Source of the DNA: Bacteroidota bacterium
Lineage (GTDB): Bacteria; Bacteroidota; Ignavibacteria; Ignavibacteriales; Melioribacteraceae
Assembly: GCA_018818165.1 (NCBI GenBank)
Contig: JAHISP010000088.1
Coordinates: 85,007-149,006 of the forward strand
Reading direction: 5' to 3'
Length of the DNA stretch: 64,000 nucleotides
Every line of letters starts with the position of its first letter. Within the stretch, counting starts at the first letter, position 1. The position numbers and the translations under genes were made by a program. Under the pieces are notes generated by a model. It searched no databases. It was not told the DNA's origin and saw only the letters and a program-made list of their open reading frames with translations. Shown in pieces: positions 35,065 through 44,362 of the stretch.

Positions 35065-36624
35065 ATGATATTGAAAGAAATAAATAAAATTGAAGTGGAA
35101 GCAAAAAATAATAGCTCTAACGATGCGCTAAAAATAATTTCGCTTTCAAATATGGAAGTTTATATATATCCTAAATCAATAAATACATACAATGAATTAA
35201 CTTTTTTTATTGGAAGAGTTAATTATGAAAAAGTTTTATTTATAGTTACAAATTATACTAATTCAAATTTGTTAAAAAATTATGAAGGAAAAATACTTGA
35301 ACTTGAAAACAAAGATATTGTTGTAAAACAATGTCCACAAAATCATTCAAATGCTTTGCAACTTCAAGAATATTTTACATACACAAAACCAATTTTGTTG
35401 GGTTTGTCAAATTCATTTGGTTTTGGTGACAGAATTGGATTGGCAAACCATGCTCATATTCGCTCTTTAGTGGGAAGTGATTTTAGACCAATTCTTGCGC
35501 AGCAATCTATTAGAGAACTAACACGAACTAAAAGGACTCCAGAACAAGTAATGGATGTTGCAATTTGGGCTGTTTTTCAAGAAGGTTATAAGGGTGGATT
35601 TGGTTCAGATGCAGATCATCTGAAAACTACTGAAGATATTGATTTGATGATTAATGCTGGCTTCACAATGTTTACATTCGATCCAAATGAATATGTAATT
35701 AATGAAGCGGATTCTATTGATATTCCAGCACTTGAAACTAAAGCTGAAAAAATAAATTGGAATTCATTAGATGACACATTTCCAAATATGCTTAAAAGAT
35801 ATACTGGTGTTGAGTTTGATTTAAAAGAAGGGCTAATAATTAAACCTAGTTATGAAGATATTCTACGAGCTACAGTTAAATACGGTAATGCAATTGGTCA
35901 TCTTAGAACATTATACAATTATTTGAAAACTGAATATTCTTATCTTCCATACGAAGTAGAAATTTCTGTGGATGAAACCGAATCTGTTACAACTCCATTT
36001 GAACACTTTTTTATAGCATCTGAACTGAATAGGTTGGGAGTCAAAATAGTAAGCTTAGCTCCAAGATTTATTGGCGATTTTGAAAAGGGAATTGACTATA
36101 AAGGTGATTTGGAAATATTTAAAACGGAATATTTAAAACACGTAAAAATAGCTGAGTATTTTGGCTCGTATAAAATTAGTCTTCACTCTGGTAGTGATAA
36201 ATTTGGAGTTTACAAAACTATTGGTTCGCTGAAACGAGGATTTACGCATGTAAAAACTGCTGGAACAAGTTATTTGGAAGCATTAAAAGTTGTTGCATTT
36301 GCAGAGCCAACAGAGTTTAGAAAAATATTAGATTTTGCAAGAATTGAATATGAAAAGGAAAAAAACTCTTATCATGTTTCGGCAGATTTGAAAAATGTTT
36401 TCGCATCTGATAAATATTCAGATGAGCAACTATTAGAGTTATTTACTCAGAATGATGCTCGGCAAGTTCTTCATGTCACATTTGGAACAGTGCTTACTAT
36501 AGATGATGAAAATGGAAAATATATATTTAGAGATATTATTTACAATTGCTTAAAAAAGAATGAAGACGTTCATTACAATTATTTAATAAATCATTTTCGT
36601 AATCATTTAAATCCATTTAAATAG
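35065..36624 (+). CDS. uxaE: Tagaturonate epimerase
   Basis: The 519-residue product resembles UxaE, the tagaturonate 3-epimerase first described in Thermotoga. Marker blocks are GLSNSFGFGDRIGLANHAHI, FGSDADHLKTTEDIDLMINA, SVDETESVTTPFEHFF and YKISLHSGSDKFGVYK, whose Asp, His and Glu residues fit a metal-binding TIM barrel. It turns D-tagaturonate into D-fructuronate, which lets galacturonate join the glucuronate branch without UxaB/UxaA. It lies directly after uxaC. Homologues acting on free sugars (tagatose/fructose 4-epimerisation) are known, so side activity is possible, but the operon favours the uronate. Confidence 0.88.
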   Translation: MILKEINKIEVEAKNNSSNDALKIISLSNMEVYIYPKSINTYNELTFFIGRVNYEKVLFIVTNYTNSNLLKNYEGKILELENKDIVVKQCPQNHSNALQLQEYFTYTKPILLGLSNSFGFGDRIGLANHAHIRSLVGSDFRPILAQQSIRELTRTKRTPEQVMDVAIWAVFQEGYKGGFGSDADHLKTTEDIDLMINAGFTMFTFDPNEYVINEADSIDIPALETKAEKINWNSLDDTFPNMLKRYTGVEFDLKEGLIIKPSYEDILRATVKYGNAIGHLRTLYNYLKTEYSYLPYEVEISVDETESVTTPFEHFFIASELNRLGVKIVSLAPRFIGDFEKGIDYKGDLEIFKTEYLKHVKIAEYFGSYKISLHSGSDKFGVYKTIGSLKRGFTHVKTAGTSYLEALKVVAFAEPTEFRKILDFARIEYEKEKNSYHVSADLKNVFASDKYSDEQLLELFTQNDARQVLHVTFGTVLTIDDENGKYIFRDIIYNCLKKNEDVHYNYLINHFRNHLNPFK

Positions 36625-36701
36625 TTAAAGAAAAAATATAAAAATAGAAAACTTATTTTTGGATGATAATCCAACAGTAGGAAAAACAATTAGGAGAAAT
36701 A

Positions 36702-37553
36702 ATGCAAAAATATTCATTTGATGATTTAAACGGAAAAGTATGTGTTCTAACAGGCGGTGGTGGTGTAATAGGAACTGTATTAGCCAATGGTCTTTCAAAG
36801 GTTGGAGTTAAACTGGCTATCTTAGATATCAAAAAAGAATTTGCAGATATAGTTGCAAATAAAGTAATTGCAGAAACTGGAATTGAAGCCATTGGAGTAG
36901 AAGCAAACGTACTAGATAAAGCGTCATTAGAAAATGCTAAAAAAATAGTCTTGGAAAAATTTGGTAAAGTTGATATTCTAATTAACGGTGCTGGAGGTAA
37001 TTCACCTAAAGCCACTACAAAAGATGAATTTATTACGGATGAAAATATTAATTCTTTAGAAAATACTTTCTTTGGATTGGAATTGGAAGGCTTCCAAAAA
37101 GTATTTGATTTAAACTTTTTAGGAACACTATTGCCTACAATGGTTTTTGCAAAAGAAATGGTTGAACGCAAAGAAGGAGTAATTCTTAATGTATCATCCA
37201 TGAACTCATTTAGGGCACTGACTAAAATTCCAGCATACTCGGCTGCAAAAGCTTCAATTAATAATTTTACTGAATGGCTTGCGGTACATTTTGCTAAAAT
37301 GAATGTGCGCGTTAATGCAGTTGCACCTGGATTCTTTTTAACAAATCAAAACAGATTTTTGTTAATAGATGAGGAGACAAAAGATCTTACAGCCAGAGGG
37401 AAAAAAATAATTGACAATACACCAATGGGAAAATTTGGCGAACCAGAGGATTTGATTGGCGGTACGTTGTTCTTACTTTCTGATGTATCAAGTTTTATCA
37501 CTGGTATCGTTCTTCCAATTGACGGTGGATTTAATATATACAGCGGTGTTTAA
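36702..37553 (+). CDS. uxuB: SDR-family D-mannonate oxidoreductase (fructuronate reductase)
   Basis: The 283-residue product is a classical short-chain dehydrogenase. It has the cofactor glycine motif TGGGGVIG, NGAGGNSPKATT, catalytic Ser in NVSSMNSF, Tyr/Lys in YSAAK, and the C-terminal VLPIDGGFNIYSGV. It looks like SDR-type D-mannonate oxidoreductases (for example the UxuB-type enzyme of Bacillus), not the long-chain UxuB of E. coli. The expected reaction is D-fructuronate + NAD(P)H to D-mannonate. Its place right after uxaE and before a sugar-acid kinase supports this. ATG 36702 follows TTAGGAG. Confidence 0.85.
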   Translation: MQKYSFDDLNGKVCVLTGGGGVIGTVLANGLSKVGVKLAILDIKKEFADIVANKVIAETGIEAIGVEANVLDKASLENAKKIVLEKFGKVDILINGAGGNSPKATTKDEFITDENINSLENTFFGLELEGFQKVFDLNFLGTLLPTMVFAKEMVERKEGVILNVSSMNSFRALTKIPAYSAAKASINNFTEWLAVHFAKMNVRVNAVAPGFFLTNQNRFLLIDEETKDLTARGKKIIDNTPMGKFGEPEDLIGGTLFLLSDVSSFITGIVLPIDGGFNIYSGV

Positions 37554-37593
37554 TCTAAATAATAAAAATATTAAAATAGTTTAGGAAATAATT

Positions 37594-38673
37594 ATGTCGT
37601 TAGAATTAAAGAAAAATTTCAAATATTCGCTGATAGTCCCAACTAGTATGGGTGTTAGGATAACTCCAATTAATGGACAACCAGTTCATAGCAGTGATAT
37701 GTTTAAACTTCAGGCAACTAGCGCTGAAACAAACGTTGCGAGTATTTCTTCATTTTTAGGATTACCAGTTAAAGTATTGACAAACTTTGTAAAGGATAGT
37801 CCTATATCAAAATTGATTAAGAGTAATCTTAAATCACGTTTTATGGATTATGAAGGTATTGATGTTGAGCAAGGCGGACCTTGGGGCTACCGTCATCAAT
37901 TTAATATTGCCGATAGTGGTTTTGGCTCGCGTGGTCCACGTGTGCACAACGATCGCGCTGGAGAAGTTGGAAGAACGCTAAGTGTAAAAGATTTTGATCT
38001 TGATCGTATCTTTGGCGAAGAAGGTGTTCAAATAATTCATCTTTCTGGATTGATTGCTGCATTATCACCAGAGACAAGCAAATTTGCTTTAGAACTTGCT
38101 AGAGCAGCAAAGAAATATGGGACAAAGATTTCTTTCGACTTAAATTATAGAGCCTCATTTTGGATTGGAAGAGAAAAAGAATTGAGAGAAGCTTTTACAG
38201 AGATAGCTTCAGTTTCAGATATTTTAGTTGGTAATGAAGAAGATTTTCAATTATGTTTTGGAATTGAAGGTCCAGAAGCTGGCGGTGAAGGAATTGATGT
38301 AAAAATTGATAATTTTAAAGAAATGATTAAAAGAGTAAAAAAACAATTTCCTAATGCTTCAGTATTTGCAACAACACTTCGCGAAGTGGAAAATGCAAAT
38401 AAACATTTGTGGGGAGGAATTATGCTTGAAGGTGAAAACTGGCATGTTGTTAAACCTCGAGAAATAAATGTTACCGATAGAATTGGCGGTGGCGATGGTT
38501 TTGTTGGTGGAATGCTTTATGGAATTTTAAAAAATTGGGAGCCAGAAAAATGGATTCAGTTTGGTTGGGCAACTGGTGCATTGGCTACAACGTTTTTAAC
38601 AGACTATGCACAACCTGCTGATGAACAAATGGTATGGAGTATTTGGCAAGGAAATGCACGTGTTAAAAGATAA
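37594..38673 (+). CDS. PfkB-family sugar-acid kinase (2-keto-3-deoxygluconate kinase-like or gluconate kinase)
   Basis: The 359-residue product is a PfkB kinase with the C-terminal DRIGGGDGFVGGML and catalytic base D301. The middle block KISFDLNYRASFW resembles KDG kinases. An insert around FGSRGPRVHNDRAGEVG (residues ~108-125) is longer than in typical KdgK. Two substrates fit the operon: KDG made by KduD, or gluconate made by the downstream LarA-like epimerase and used by Gnd. Sequence reading cannot separate them, and one enzyme might do both. It lies 40 bases after the SDR gene. Confidence 0.8.
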   Translation: MSLELKKNFKYSLIVPTSMGVRITPINGQPVHSSDMFKLQATSAETNVASISSFLGLPVKVLTNFVKDSPISKLIKSNLKSRFMDYEGIDVEQGGPWGYRHQFNIADSGFGSRGPRVHNDRAGEVGRTLSVKDFDLDRIFGEEGVQIIHLSGLIAALSPETSKFALELARAAKKYGTKISFDLNYRASFWIGREKELREAFTEIASVSDILVGNEEDFQLCFGIEGPEAGGEGIDVKIDNFKEMIKRVKKQFPNASVFATTLREVENANKHLWGGIMLEGENWHVVKPREINVTDRIGGGDGFVGGMLYGILKNWEPEKWIQFGWATGALATTFLTDYAQPADEQMVWSIWQGNARVKR

Positions 38674-38674
38674 A

Positions 38675-38744
38675 TACTATGTAATCATAGTACCTCCCAA
38701 TTCTTAGACGATGAGAGGATTTATAATTCTCTCTCGCTAAGAAT
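38675..38744 (+). promoter_or_regulatory. Two hairpins between the kinase and LarA-like genes
   Basis: A seven-base stem TACTATG (38675-38681) with CATAGTA (38686-38692) starts just after the kinase stop. A larger stem follows. ATTCTTAG (38700-38707) pairs with CTAAGAAT (38737-38744), then CGA and GAGAG pair with the matching bases 38729-38736, giving about 16 pairs with two single-base bulges and an 11-base loop. Neither has a U-tract, so they look like mRNA-stability, processing or attenuation elements rather than terminators. Confidence 0.5.
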
Positions 38745-38772
38745 ATTTAGAAAAATAAAATTAGGCAATATA

Positions 38773-40044
38773 ATGTTACTTTATGCTAAAGGATCTCCGG
38801 ATACTGTAATTACATCGGAAGAATTAAAAAATATACTTTTTGAAACTTTTGCAAAGTTAGGAAAGAAAAAAAAGGTTTTGGCAATTCCTCCCGATTTTAC
38901 ACGCTTTCATTCTCGTGCAGGTGAAATTACTGAATATTCATATCAGTTCTTTAAAGAACAAATGACAGATATTTTACCAGCTCTTGGAACGCATTACCCA
39001 ATGACGGAATCTGAAATAAAAAAAATGTATGGTGAAATACCATTAAATATATTCCGTGAGCACAAGTGGAAAGAAGATTTACATACTCTAGGTATTGTTC
39101 CAAAAGAATTTGTAAATAAAGTTTCTGGAGGAAAAGTAAATTACGATTGGAAAGCACAAGTTAATAAACTGCTTGTTAATGGCGGTTTTGATTTAATTTT
39201 GTCAATAGGACAAGTTGTTCCTCATGAAGTTGTTGGAATGGCAAATCACAACAAAAATATCTTTGTTGGAACTGGTGGTGAAGACGGAATCAATAAAAGC
39301 CATTTCCTTGGTGCGGCTTTTGGAATGGAACAAATTATGGGTAGAGCAAAATCACCAGTTAGGGATGTTCTAAATTATGCTTCTGATAATTTTGCAAAGG
39401 ATTTACCAATATTATATATCCAAACAGTAATTGCTAAAGATGAAAATGGTAAACTTGTTATTAGAGGTTTATTTATTGGATATGATTACGAGTGTTTTGA
39501 GCGTGCAGCCGAACTATCTCTCGAAGTAAATTTCAAGATGCTGGATAAACCATTGAAAAAAGTAGTGGTCTTTCTTGATCCATCCGAATTTAGAAGTACA
39601 TGGCTCGGGAATAAATCTGTTTACAGAACTCGTATGGCTATTGATGATGGTGGCGAATTGATTGTTCTTGCGCCAGGCTTAAAAGAATTTGGAGAAGATA
39701 AAGAAATTGATAGACTTATTAGAAAATATGGATATAAAACCACTCCTGAAATATTAAAATATGTTGATGAAAACGAGGAGCTCCAAAACAATCTTAGTGC
39801 TGCGGCTCATCTAATTCATGGTTCATCGGAAAACAGATTTAAAATTACTTACTGTCCAGGTCATATTTCCAAAGAAGAAATTGAAAGCGTTAATTTCAAT
39901 TATTCAGATTTAAGTGAAATGACAAAAAAATATAATCCAGAGAAACTGAAAGATGGATTTAATATTATGCCAGATGGAGAAGAAATATTTTATATTTCAA
40001 ACCCAGCAATTGGTTTGTGGGCATATAAAGAGAGATTTAAATAA
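38773..40044 (+). CDS. LarA-like nickel-pincer sugar-acid epimerase (mannonate/gluconate 2-epimerase candidate)
   Basis: The 423-residue product belongs to the lactate racemase (LarA, DUF2088) family. Visible family blocks are IPPDFTRFHS (D41-T43-R44, cofactor pocket), ALGTHYPMTESE (H74), VVPHEVVG (H151) and HNKNIFVGTGG (K161). LarA enzymes use a covalent nickel-pincer nucleotide to shift a hydride at the carbon next to the carboxylate. Homologues in uronate loci have been annotated as D-mannonate epimerases, and C2 epimerisation of mannonate gives gluconate. Here it stands between a sugar-acid kinase and 6-phosphogluconate dehydrogenase, which is the order expected for that reaction. The cofactor genes (larB, larC, larE) are not in the window. 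Confidence 0.8.
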   Translation: MLLYAKGSPDTVITSEELKNILFETFAKLGKKKKVLAIPPDFTRFHSRAGEITEYSYQFFKEQMTDILPALGTHYPMTESEIKKMYGEIPLNIFREHKWKEDLHTLGIVPKEFVNKVSGGKVNYDWKAQVNKLLVNGGFDLILSIGQVVPHEVVGMANHNKNIFVGTGGEDGINKSHFLGAAFGMEQIMGRAKSPVRDVLNYASDNFAKDLPILYIQTVIAKDENGKLVIRGLFIGYDYECFERAAELSLEVNFKMLDKPLKKVVVFLDPSEFRSTWLGNKSVYRTRMAIDDGGELIVLAPGLKEFGEDKEIDRLIRKYGYKTTPEILKYVDENEELQNNLSAAAHLIHGSSENRFKITYCPGHISKEEIESVNFNYSDLSEMTKKYNPEKLKDGFNIMPDGEEIFYISNPAIGLWAYKERFK

Positions 40045-40080
40045 AAGAATTTTAATTATATAATATAAGGAAAAATAAAA

Positions 40081-41532
40081 ATGAGTAAAGCTAATATTGG
40101 TTTAGTGGGACTTGCAGTGATGGGCGAAAATCTTGTTCTAAACATGGAAAGTCATGGATATACTGTTGCAGTTTACAACAGAACAACTTCCAAAGTAGAC
40201 GAATTTATTAATGGAAGAGCAAAAGGGAAAAATATAATTGGAACACATTCAATTGAAGAATTTGTTAAATCACTTGAAAGTCCGCGAAAAGTGATGCTAA
40301 TGGTAAAAGCAGGTAAACCTGTAGATTCTTTTATTGACCAAGTAATTCCATTTCTTGAAGAAGGAGATATAATTATTGATGGTGGAAATTCTCATTTCCC
40401 AGATACAATAAGAAGAACAAGCTATGTTGAAAGTAAAGGAATGCTATATATTGGAACTGGTGTTTCCGGTGGCGAAGAAGGTGCATTACTAGGACCTTCA
40501 ATTATGCCTGGTGGTTCTCCAAAAGCTTGGGAATTTGTTAAGCCAATATTTCAAGCTATATCAGCAAAAGTAGAAGACGGCACTCCATGCTGTGATTGGG
40601 TTGGGGAAAATGGAGCAGGACATTTTGTTAAAATGGTTCACAACGGCATTGAATACGGCGATATGCAATTAATCACAGAAGCATATCAAATTATGAAGGA
40701 TTTGTTAGGAATGAATGCCGATGAAATGCACGAAGTATTAAAGGAATGGAACAAAGGTGAATTGGACAGTTATCTTATTGAAATTACGAGAGATATTTTA
40801 GCTTTCAAAGATGAAGATGGAAGCCCTCTAGTAGATAAAATACTTGATACTGCTGGACAAAAGGGAACAGGTAAATGGACTGGAATTTCTGCTTTAGATT
40901 TAGGTGTGCCATTAACATTAATTGGTGAAGCGGTATTTGCAAGATGTTTATCAGCGCAGAAGAATGAAAGAGTTGAAGCTTCTAAAATATTGAGTGGTCC
41001 AACTCCAAAGTTTGAAGGTGATAAGATTGAGTTTATTAAAGATCTTGAAAAAGCTTTATATGCATCAAAACTTGTTTCATATGCTCAAGGTTATGTTTTA
41101 ATGAAAGCCGCTGCTGAAGAATATGGGTGGACTTTGAATAATGGCGGTATTGCTCTTATGTGGCGTGGTGGTTGTATTATTAGATCAGCATTCCTCGGAA
41201 AAATAAAAGTAGCATTTGATAGTAATCCAAATCTTACAAATCTTTTACTTGATCCATTTTTCAAATCTAAAATTGAAGAAGCGCAGCAAAGTTGGAGAAA
41301 AGTTATTTCTACTGCTGTTATGAACGGTATATGGGTGCCAGCATTAAGTACAGCGTTGGAATATTTTGATGGTTTCCGAAATGATAGATTGCCTGCAAAT
41401 TTATTACAAGCTCAGCGCGATTATTTTGGAGCACACACGTATGAAAGAATTGATAAACCTCGTGGTGAATTCTTCCATACAAATTGGACTGGACGCGGTG
41501 GTGAAACTGCTTCGACTACGTACGATGTTTAA
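40081..41532 (+). CDS. gnd: 6-phosphogluconate dehydrogenase (decarboxylating)
   Basis: The 483-residue product has the full length of the long-form Gnd. Visible features are the N-terminal Rossmann motif GLAVMGENLVLN, the NADP-selecting NRTTSK, IIDGGNSHF, and the catalytic block GAGHFVKMVHNGIEYGDMQ with K184 and E191. The last part reads FHTNWTGRGG. It converts 6-phosphogluconate to ribulose-5-phosphate, CO2 and NADPH in the cytosol. A copy inside a uronate operon is unusual and suggests that gluconate or 6-phosphogluconate is produced here. It is 36 bases after the LarA-like gene and 18 bases before dctP. Confidence 0.95.
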   Translation: MSKANIGLVGLAVMGENLVLNMESHGYTVAVYNRTTSKVDEFINGRAKGKNIIGTHSIEEFVKSLESPRKVMLMVKAGKPVDSFIDQVIPFLEEGDIIIDGGNSHFPDTIRRTSYVESKGMLYIGTGVSGGEEGALLGPSIMPGGSPKAWEFVKPIFQAISAKVEDGTPCCDWVGENGAGHFVKMVHNGIEYGDMQLITEAYQIMKDLLGMNADEMHEVLKEWNKGELDSYLIEITRDILAFKDEDGSPLVDKILDTAGQKGTGKWTGISALDLGVPLTLIGEAVFARCLSAQKNERVEASKILSGPTPKFEGDKIEFIKDLEKALYASKLVSYAQGYVLMKAAAEEYGWTLNNGGIALMWRGGCIIRSAFLGKIKVAFDSNPNLTNLLLDPFFKSKIEEAQQSWRKVISTAVMNGIWVPALSTALEYFDGFRNDRLPANLLQAQRDYFGAHTYERIDKPRGEFFHTNWTGRGGETASTTYDV

Positions 41533-41550
41533 TTAAAAATCTAACTGAAT

Positions 41551-42531
41551 ATGAAAAAAATAATAATTTATGTTTTTGTTCTTTTACTTTCAGTTGTTTT
41601 ATTATCATGTGCTAAAGTTACGGGTGTTAAAAAATTAAAGATTGGTCATGGACTTGACCAATCGCACCCTGTTCATAAAGCTATGCTAAATATGGCAGAA
41701 AGAGTAAAAGAAAAATCGAATGGTTCAATTCAAATATCTGTTTATCCCAGTCAGCAGTTGGGTACAGAGCGAGAGTGTTTAGAGTTACTCCAAATTGGAA
41801 GCTTAGCAATGACAAAAGTTTCTTCTTCCGTTCTTGAAGGCTTTGTCCCCATTTTTAAGGTTTTTAGTTTACCATATATTTTTAGAAGCGAAGAACACAA
41901 GTTTAATGTTTTTGAAGGTGAAGTTGGGCGCGAGCTTTTGTTAAGTCCAGAAAAATATTGGCTACGTGGTTTATGTTTTTACGATGCTGGCAGCCGAAGT
42001 TTCTATACTAAAGATAAACCGATAAATTCACCAGATGATTTAGTTGGTCTAAAAATTAGAACACAAGAAAGCGCAACATCAGTAAAATTGGTAAATGCAT
42101 TAGGCGGTTCAGCTACACCGATATCTTGGGGAGAGCTTTATACTGCGCTTCAACAAGGGGTTGTTGACGGAGCCGAAAATAATCCTCCAAGTTTTTATCT
42201 TTCAAGACATTATGAAGTTTGTAAATATTATTCTATTGATGAACATACTTCTGTCCCAGATTTATTACTAATAAGTACAGTTGTCTGGAATGAGCTTACA
42301 GAAAAAGAGCAAAAATGGGTTCAAGATGCAGCAGATGAATCTTATCTATATGAAAAAAAGCTTTGGAAGGAATCGACTTTAGAAGCACTAAAAGCAGTTG
42401 AAGAAGCTGGTGTTATAATATCTTATCCCGATAAAGCCGCTTTTATAGAAAAAGTTCAACCATTAATGGAAGAATATAAAACAGAAAAGGAAGTGTATAA
42501 TCTTATTCAAAAAATTAAGAATGTAAAATGA
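41551..42531 (+). CDS. dctP: TRAP transporter substrate-binding lipoprotein (DctP)
   Basis: The 326-residue product is a DctP-type binding protein with a lipobox LLSC (cysteine 20). Blocks KIGHGLDQSHPVHKAM, YPSQQLGTERECLELLQIG and GLKIRTQES are characteristic. R170 in the last block is the usual arginine that holds the carboxylate of the ligand, and GVVDGAENNPPSFY follows. Several TRAP binding proteins of this subgroup bind glucuronate or galacturonate, which fits the operon. Being a lipoprotein, it is anchored at the periplasmic face of the inner membrane. Its end overlaps dctQ by four bases (ATGA). Confidence 0.9.
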   Translation: MKKIIIYVFVLLLSVVLLSCAKVTGVKKLKIGHGLDQSHPVHKAMLNMAERVKEKSNGSIQISVYPSQQLGTERECLELLQIGSLAMTKVSSSVLEGFVPIFKVFSLPYIFRSEEHKFNVFEGEVGRELLLSPEKYWLRGLCFYDAGSRSFYTKDKPINSPDDLVGLKIRTQESATSVKLVNALGGSATPISWGELYTALQQGVVDGAENNPPSFYLSRHYEVCKYYSIDEHTSVPDLLLISTVVWNELTEKEQKWVQDAADESYLYEKKLWKESTLEALKAVEEAGVIISYPDKAAFIEKVQPLMEEYKTEKEVYNLIQKIKNVK

Positions 42532-43016
42532 TATTACAAAAAGTTAAAAATAATGTGGATGCTACATTAAAGTGGATACTTGTATTCATTATAGCTACCA
42601 TGACATTAAATGTATTATGGCAAGTATTTTCAAGATTTATTTTGAGGAATCCCAGTTCTATTACGGAAGAGCTTGCAAGATATAGCCTTATATGGCTTGG
42701 TATTCTAGGCGCTAGCTATGTTTCTGGACAAAAAATGCATTTGGCTATTGATTTATTATCAACAAAATTAAACGGTGTTAGTAAATCGTATCTTGAGATA
42801 GTTATACAAATTTGTGTGCTATTATTTGCTTTTTTTGTAATGGTAATTGGCGGAATTAGGTTAGTGCAAATTACACTCACTTTAAATCAAATTTCAGCTG
42901 CTCTTCAAATTCCGCTTGGATATGTTTACACTGTAGTTCCAATTAGTGGGGCTTTAATGGTCTTTTATTCAATTGTATATATAATTGAAGAATTTAGGAA
43001 AGTAAAAAATAGTTAA
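42528..43016 (+). CDS. dctQ: TRAP transporter small permease (DctQ)
   Basis: The 162-residue product has four hydrophobic segments, as in DctQ. The segment 1-2 region reads NVLWQVFSRFILRNPSSITEELARYSLIWLG (quoted here only to show the R-x-x-x-RNPSSITEELARY pattern). It pairs with DctM to form the sodium-driven permease. ATG overlaps the dctP stop, and dctM follows after 29 bases. Confidence 0.9.
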   Translation: MILQKVKNNVDATLKWILVFIIATMTLNVLWQVFSRFILRNPSSITEELARYSLIWLGILGASYVSGQKMHLAIDLLSTKLNGVSKSYLEIVIQICVLLFAFFVMVIGGIRLVQITLTLNQISAALQIPLGYVYTVVPISGALMVFYSIVYIIEEFRKVKNS

Positions 43017-43045
43017 ATAATTGTCGTAATAATACAGAGATTTTA

Positions 43046-44344
43046 ATGGATGTTTTTGAAATATTAGTTTTGGTTATCTCATTCGTCGTTTTACTGTCTA
43101 TTGGCGTACCTATTTCTTTCAGTATAGGCTTATCCACATTGCTAACTATGATGCTCAGTATTAATACTGTTCCTTCACTAACTACTGTGTCACAAAGGAT
43201 GGCAACTGGTTTGGATAGTTTTGCTTTGTTGGCAATTCCATTTTTTATTCTTGCAGGACAGCTTATGAATAGTGGGGGAATTGCAAGAAGGCTAATAGAT
43301 TTTGCTAAAGTCTTGGTTGGTAAAATGCCGGGGGGATTAGCATTTGTAAATATTTTAGCAGCAATGTTATTTGGAGCTATTTCTGGTTCAGCTGTTGCCG
43401 CTGCTTCTGCAATTGGTGGTTTCATGACTCCAATTATGGAAGAGGAAGGTTATGATAAATCATTTTCTGCTGCCGTAAATATTACTTCTGCAACTACTGG
43501 ACTAATAATTCCACCAAGTAATGTTCTAATTGTATATTCTCTTGCCAGTGGTGGAGTTTCAATAGCTGCTCTATTTTTAGCTGGCTATATACCTGGAGTA
43601 TTAATGGGTTTATCCTTAATGTTTGTTGCTTTTATATTTGCTAAAAAGAATAATTACAAAGTAAATTATACTTTTAGTTTTGGATATGCAGTCAAGAAAT
43701 TTCTAGATGCATTACCTAGCTTACTACTTATTTTTATTGTTATTGGCGGAATTGTTGCCGGATATTTTACTGCTACTGAGGCATCTGCAATTGCTGTTTT
43801 GTATGCCTTTATTCTTTCAGTTGTGTTTTATAAAGAAATAAAGATTAAGGATTTGCCAAATATTCTATTAGGTAGTGCGGCAACTACGGCAATAGTTATG
43901 TTGTTAGTGGGAACTTCAATGGCAATGAGCTGGGTAATGGCTTATGAAAATATTCCCCAAAATGTTGCGCAAGCATTATTAACCATTTCGGATAATAGAA
44001 TTATTATCCTAATTATTATCAATGTAATACTTTTATTAGTTGGTACTTTCATGGATATGACTCCTGCTGTGCTAATATTTACACCAATATTTTTACCTGT
44101 TGTTGTTCAACTGGGCGTTGACCCAATTCATTTTGGAATAATGATGGTTATGAATTTAAGTGTTGGATTATGCACGCCACCAGTAGGTAGTGTGCTTTTT
44201 GTTGGATGTTCTGTTGCCAACTTACCCATTACAAAAGTTATTAAGCCACTTATACCAATGTTTATAGCAATGATAGTTGCACTATTATTGGTTACATATA
44301 TTCCAGAGTTGTCTTTATTTGTACCACAACTATTTGGATATTAA
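43046..44344 (+). CDS. dctM: TRAP transporter large permease (DctM)
   Basis: The 432-residue product is a DctM subunit with about 12 hydrophobic segments. Typical blocks are LLSIGVPISFSIGLS, LLAIPFFILAGQLMNSGGIA, the FGAISGSAVAAASAIGGFM hairpin, IIPPSNVLIVYSLASGG, and near the end MDMTPAVLIFTPIFLPVV and VGLCTPPVGSVLF. It completes the DctPQM importer in one operon with uronate catabolism, so transport of a hexuronate is the likely role. Confidence 0.93.
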   Translation: MDVFEILVLVISFVVLLSIGVPISFSIGLSTLLTMMLSINTVPSLTTVSQRMATGLDSFALLAIPFFILAGQLMNSGGIARRLIDFAKVLVGKMPGGLAFVNILAAMLFGAISGSAVAAASAIGGFMTPIMEEEGYDKSFSAAVNITSATTGLIIPPSNVLIVYSLASGGVSIAALFLAGYIPGVLMGLSLMFVAFIFAKKNNYKVNYTFSFGYAVKKFLDALPSLLLIFIVIGGIVAGYFTATEASAIAVLYAFILSVVFYKEIKIKDLPNILLGSAATTAIVMLLVGTSMAMSWVMAYENIPQNVAQALLTISDNRIIILIIINVILLLVGTFMDMTPAVLIFTPIFLPVVVQLGVDPIHFGIMMVMNLSVGLCTPPVGSVLFVGCSVANLPITKVIKPLIPMFIAMIVALLLVTYIPELSLFVPQLFGY

Positions 44345-44362
44345 AATTAAGGAGATATAAAA

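Noticed and set aside
36653..37201. 182-codon open frame on the minus strand
   Set aside because: It lies antisense inside the mannonate-oxidoreductase SDR gene, has no recognisable motif and no ribosome-binding site; an overlap shadow.
42994..43425. 143-codon minus-strand open frame
   Set aside because: Antisense to dctM, whose Ala/Ile-rich membrane codons leave the other strand open; composition is unlike a real protein.
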